From Mesomycoplasma hyopneumoniae J (GTDB lineage: Bacteria; Bacillota_I; Bacilli_A; Mycoplasmatales; Metamycoplasmataceae): a stretch of DNA of 64,000 nucleotides. The notes beneath the pieces were generated by a model. It was not told the DNA's origin, ran no database searches, and saw only the letters and a list, made by a program, of their open reading frames with translations. This document shows, piece after piece, positions 54,448 through 64,000 of this stretch (the stretch's first letter is position 1; each line of letters begins with the position of its first letter). Position numbers and translations under genes: made by a program. The stretch covers positions 744,001-808,000 of the forward strand of contig NC_007295.1 in NCBI RefSeq assembly GCF_000008205.1, read 5' to 3'.

Positions 54448-54491
54448 AATTTTCTCCTTTTTTTCTTAGTTAATTTGACTATAAAATCCTA

Positions 54492-54517
54492 ATTATACTT
54501 AATTTAGTATTTTACCA
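54492..54517 (-). promoter_or_regulatory. MIB-MIP promoter next to the A19 tract
   Basis: On the minus strand TGGTAAAAT (54517-54509) lies 2 nt after the A19 tract, and TATAAT (54497-54492) lies further on, 45 nt from the ATG. Either can be the -10. With the first, the A tract occupies the spacer and -35; with the second, it lies just upstream of -35. Confidence 0.5.
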
Positions 54518-54519
54518 CC

Positions 54520-54538
54520 TTTTTTTTTTTTTTTTTTT
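54520..54538 (-). repeat. A19 homopolymer (minus strand) in the MIB promoter
   Basis: Nineteen T on the given strand, A on the coding strand. Comparable tracts switch surface-protein genes on and off in other mycoplasmas, for example the poly-A of vlp genes in M. hyorhinis. Confidence 0.8.
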
Positions 54539-54675
54539 GCGGAAATTTAAAAAATTTTTTCAAAAAAAACTATGAATTAAAAGATTTTTGGTCTTTAAAA
54601 CCGAAAATTAAGTAAAAAAAATACCTTATAATAATTAGAAAGCCAAATTTTTGGTATTATAAGAAGACTTTAAAC

Positions 54676-54930
54676 TTATAAAATTAAAAAATTAGATGAA
54701 AATGATGCTAGAATCACAAAATTATTTATTATTTTTAACCTTGTATAAATTGATAATTTGGAAGTCAAAAATTCTTCAATTATGAACCCAATACTTGTTG
54801 AGGATTCAATAGAATTATTTTCATCTTCAAGTAAATTATAATCTTCTAATTTTAAAGTTAATTCATTTCCATAAACCTTAAAGATTTGTTTGGTATAATC
54901 CTCAATTTGCTTCTGGAAAAATTTAAAACC
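54676..54930 (-). pseudogene. Start-less reading frame after the methyltransferase, possible endonuclease remnant
   Basis: An open frame of about 84 codons begins directly after the restored methyltransferase stop, with no ATG, GTG or TTG near its start. It reads like the N-terminal part of a larger protein: charged helical beginning (KQIEDYTKQIFKVYGNEL) and an amphipathic SIGFIIEEFLTSKL, a pattern seen in several type II restriction enzymes. It ends abruptly. Position beside a C5 methyltransferase makes a truncated cognate endonuclease plausible, but I cannot confirm the family. Confidence 0.35.
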
Positions 54931-55951
54931 TTATAATACATCTTTCTTATCCAGAGATTTTTTAATAGCCAGGCCGATAGCCTTTGCTAAAAGTGGGGGC
55001 ACCGCATTTCCAATTTGCACAAGTTGTCATTTTTTTTGACCCTTTAAAAATAAAACTATCAGGAAATGACTGTAAGTCAGCCAACTCACGCGGAGTTAAA
55101 ACCCTTGGAAGTTTAGGATGGAGATTCACCCCGCCATGATTTTTTTTAACTGTACAACTAGGCTGATCTCAAGGTGATTTCTTCCAACCATCAGAGTAAT
55201 TTTTATAAACGCTTTGGCCTTCGGATGTCTTTAAAATTTTTTCCCTCATTTTAGCTGAATGTTTTGTAAAAATATGATTAATTTCAATATTTTCTTCTCA
55301 ATTCATATATTTTTCAATACACTGACCTAAAGTTTTATAATTTTCTGGGCTAAGAATAGCTGCAGGGAAAAAATTTGTCAAACCAATCCGGTTTGCAATA
55401 AAAATTACCCGTTTTCTTATTTGAGCGACTCCAAAATCGGCACTATTTAATGTTGCTACATTAATCTTATAGCCGATTTTTTCAAAATCTTTTATGATTT
55501 TGACCTCAATTTGACCAGAAAGCATGGTTCTAAGTCCTTGAACATTCTCCATTAACACGAATTTTGGCTTTAAATTCGCAACAATATCTAACATTTCAAG
55601 GTATAAATTATTTCGGGGATCATCAAAGACGCGATTACCTGCCATCGAAAAGCCCTGACAAGGAAAACCTCCAGCAATTAAATCTAGTTCTTGATCCTTG
55701 AAATGATCATAAAATTCGGATTTTATTTTAGAATCTCTAATATCGCTTAGCTTAAAAAGTTCTTTATTTTTTGACCTTTTTTTAAAATTATAGGCATAGG
55801 TTTCAACGGCTTGTTTCATTATTTCTAAACTTGCCAAGGGCAAAAATCCCGCCATAACAAGACCACAAGAAAGGCCGCCAGCACCCGAAAAAAGATCGAT
55901 AAAATTATAACCATTGTGATAACTTGAGCTCCAGCCATCAAGTTTCTTCAT
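54931..55951 (-). pseudogene. C5-cytosine DNA methyltransferase with a frameshift at an A8 tract
   Basis: Type II-style 5-methylcytosine methyltransferase. Motif I FIDLFSGAGGLSCGL (residues 17-31), motif IV GGFPCQGFS with catalytic Cys98, motif VI MENVQGL and motif VIII QIRKRV are intact, and a short target-recognition region follows (about 185-285). Near residue 307 the A8 run at 55037-55030 shifts the frame, giving a junk tail and a stop at 54962 (329 aa). With seven A the frame continues into motif X, QIGNAVPPLLAKAIGLAIKK, and stops at 54931 (339 aa). The lost helix packs against motif I and binds AdoMet, so the current allele is probably inactive or weak. TGA is read as Trp. Recognition sequence unknown. 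Confidence 0.85.
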
Positions 55952-56190
55952 TTCTTCATTTCTTCTGAGATCTCAATAAAGTGGACTTTTTCTTTAGTTT
56001 TTCCTAAATTTTTCCTTAGTTTTTCTTGTTTTCTATAGGATGATTTTCATTTTTGATAATCAAATTCCGAAACTAGATACTTATTATTTTTCTTTATTGA
56101 GATTAAAGTTTTTCTTGCAATTTCTCTTCTAATGAATTTTTGACTAACAGCTTCAAGGTCTACAATTTCGGAAATTTTATAGTATTTCAT
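55825..56190 (-). CDS. Small helix-turn-helix-like protein overlapping the methyltransferase start
   Basis: A 121-codon frame starting MKYYKISEIVDLEAVSQ, with a MerR/excisionase-like helix-turn-helix look (IRREIARKTLISIKKNNKYLVSEFDYQKWK, TGA as Trp). The first 77 codons look like real coding sequence. The last 42 run out of frame inside the methyltransferase gene and look like junk. The junction is an 8-bp direct repeat, and removing one unit fuses this domain in frame to the methyltransferase. N-terminal HTH domains that autoregulate transcription are known in M.EcoRII- and M.SsoII-type enzymes, so a fused regulator-methyltransferase is a reasonable ancestral or alternate form. Confidence 0.6.
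55943..55965. repeat. 8-bp tandem repeat at the methyltransferase start codon
   Basis: TTTCTTCA twice, then seven of eight bases of a third copy (2.9 units). On the coding strand the unit contains an ATG, including the methyltransferase start. A loss of one unit, or a gain of two, would join the upstream helix-turn-helix frame to the methyltransferase frame. Confidence 0.8.
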
Positions 56191-56251
56191 TTCTAGTCTA
56201 TTATATATTAATTTTTTTTAAATTTTTTTATCAAAAAAAGGAAAAATTTAG

Positions 56252-56671
56252 TTAATTTCACCAGATTTTCACCGATCTGGTCTCTAGATCAAGAATTTTA
56301 AAACTTATAAGAACTGAATTTCTTGAAAATTCAGTTAATTTATCAGCCCATTCGATTGCAACAAAATTATCTTCAAAATAATCATAAAACTCATCGAGTT
56401 GACCGGGAAAATTATCAAGATCAATATGAACTAAATTTTCATATAAAAACATAAAATTAAAAGAAGGGGATATAATTTTAGTTTTTATCCCGATTTTTTT
56501 GGCAAATTTTTTTACAAAATCGGTCTTTCCAGAGCCATAATCACCGACTAAATAAATAAATTGTACTTTATTTTCAAGTATTTTTTTAAAAATAATCTCC
56601 AAATCAACTATAGATTTGGAGATTATTTCTTTTGAAAAAATATAATTTTTTCTTATTTCTTCATAGTCCAT
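56252..56671 (-). CDS. tsaE: tRNA threonylcarbamoyladenosine biosynthesis ATPase TsaE
   Basis: ATPase that supports the TsaB-TsaD complex in making the t6A modification at position 37 of ANN-reading tRNAs. The 139-aa product has Walker A VGDYGSGKTDF (residues 42-52), SPSFNFMF (switch I-like TSPTF region), LVHIDLDNF and FVAIEWADKL with the conserved Glu-Trp. Its start lies 6 nt after the rpoC stop. Ends with two TGA/TGG tryptophans and an Asn. Other t6A genes are not in the window. Confidence 0.88.
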
Positions 56672-56677
56672 AAATTA

Positions 56678-60916
<4,239 letters not shown>

Positions 60917-60972
60917 TTTTTAAATTCTCCTTTAAAAATAAGAGTATTTTTTTATTTTGGCTATAAAAGTTA

Positions 60973-64000
<3,028 letters not shown>

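Overview
The window is mollicute DNA. It is very AT-rich, and almost every long gene stays open only if TGA is read as tryptophan (translation table 4): rpoB, rpoC, dnaE, thrS and infB all carry internal in-frame TGA codons. Gene content fits the hyopneumoniae cluster of Mesomycoplasma/Mycoplasma (hyopneumoniae, ovipneumoniae, dispar, flocculare, conjunctivae): a 5S rRNA gene apart from 16S/23S, a nagB-PTS block, a GlpO-type oxidase, a BMP-type ABC transporter and a MIB-MIP immunoglobulin-cleaving pair. I cannot fix the species from sequence alone.

Layout. 1-1296: sugar PTS permease (cut by the window edge) and nagB, leftward. 1664-3656: rpsD, rpiB, mutM, rightward. 3791-13974, leftward: rimP-nusA-ylxR-infB-rbfA, then dnaE, a stand-alone 5'-3' exonuclease, an MnuA-like nuclease and a LicA-like kinase. 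14281-16281: a pullulanase-like GH13 protein whose catalytic residues are replaced. 16382-20744, leftward: trpS, thrS, a membrane protein, glpO. 20811-26948, rightward: an EIIB-like protein lacking its cysteine, an AAA helicase, RNase HIII, UPF0154 and gpmI.

27113-39037 holds the most unusual structure: a tandem cluster of an unrecognised two-gene family, here called A (about 460 aa, membrane-anchored) and B (about 595 aa), arranged A1B1-A2B2-B3-A4B4. Each intact A overlaps its B by the same 29 nt. B carries a diverged cassette in a near-identical framework, A2 is a mosaic of A1 and A4, A4 has a homopolymer frameshift, and B3 has lost its A.

39202-49552: an A67 tract feeding into the 5S rRNA promoter, then whiA, a Bax-inhibitor-like protein, ppa, a four-gene nucleoside-type ABC transporter, tdk, tRNA-Gly(UCC) behind a T35 tract, ptsH and a PTS EIIA with a cysteine-rich N-terminus. 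49881-54447, leftward: MIP protease and MIB immunoglobulin-binding protein, with an A19 tract in the MIB promoter. 54676-56190: a damaged or switchable restriction-modification locus (C5 methyltransferase with an A8 frameshift and an 8-bp repeat at its start, plus a possible endonuclease remnant). 56252-64000: tsaE, rpoC and rpoB, leftward, with rpoB cut by the window end.

How it fits together: metabolism is sugar uptake by PTS (EIIC, HPr, EIIA), amino-sugar entry (NagB), glycolysis (GpmI), glycerol-3-phosphate oxidation, and salvage of nucleosides (ABC transporter, Tdk). The accessory part is dominated by surface or host-interaction genes and by repeats able to mutate quickly (A/T homopolymers in promoters and coding regions, an 8-bp repeat, recombining paralogues). 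This suggests variable expression of the A/B family, MIB-MIP and the methyltransferase.
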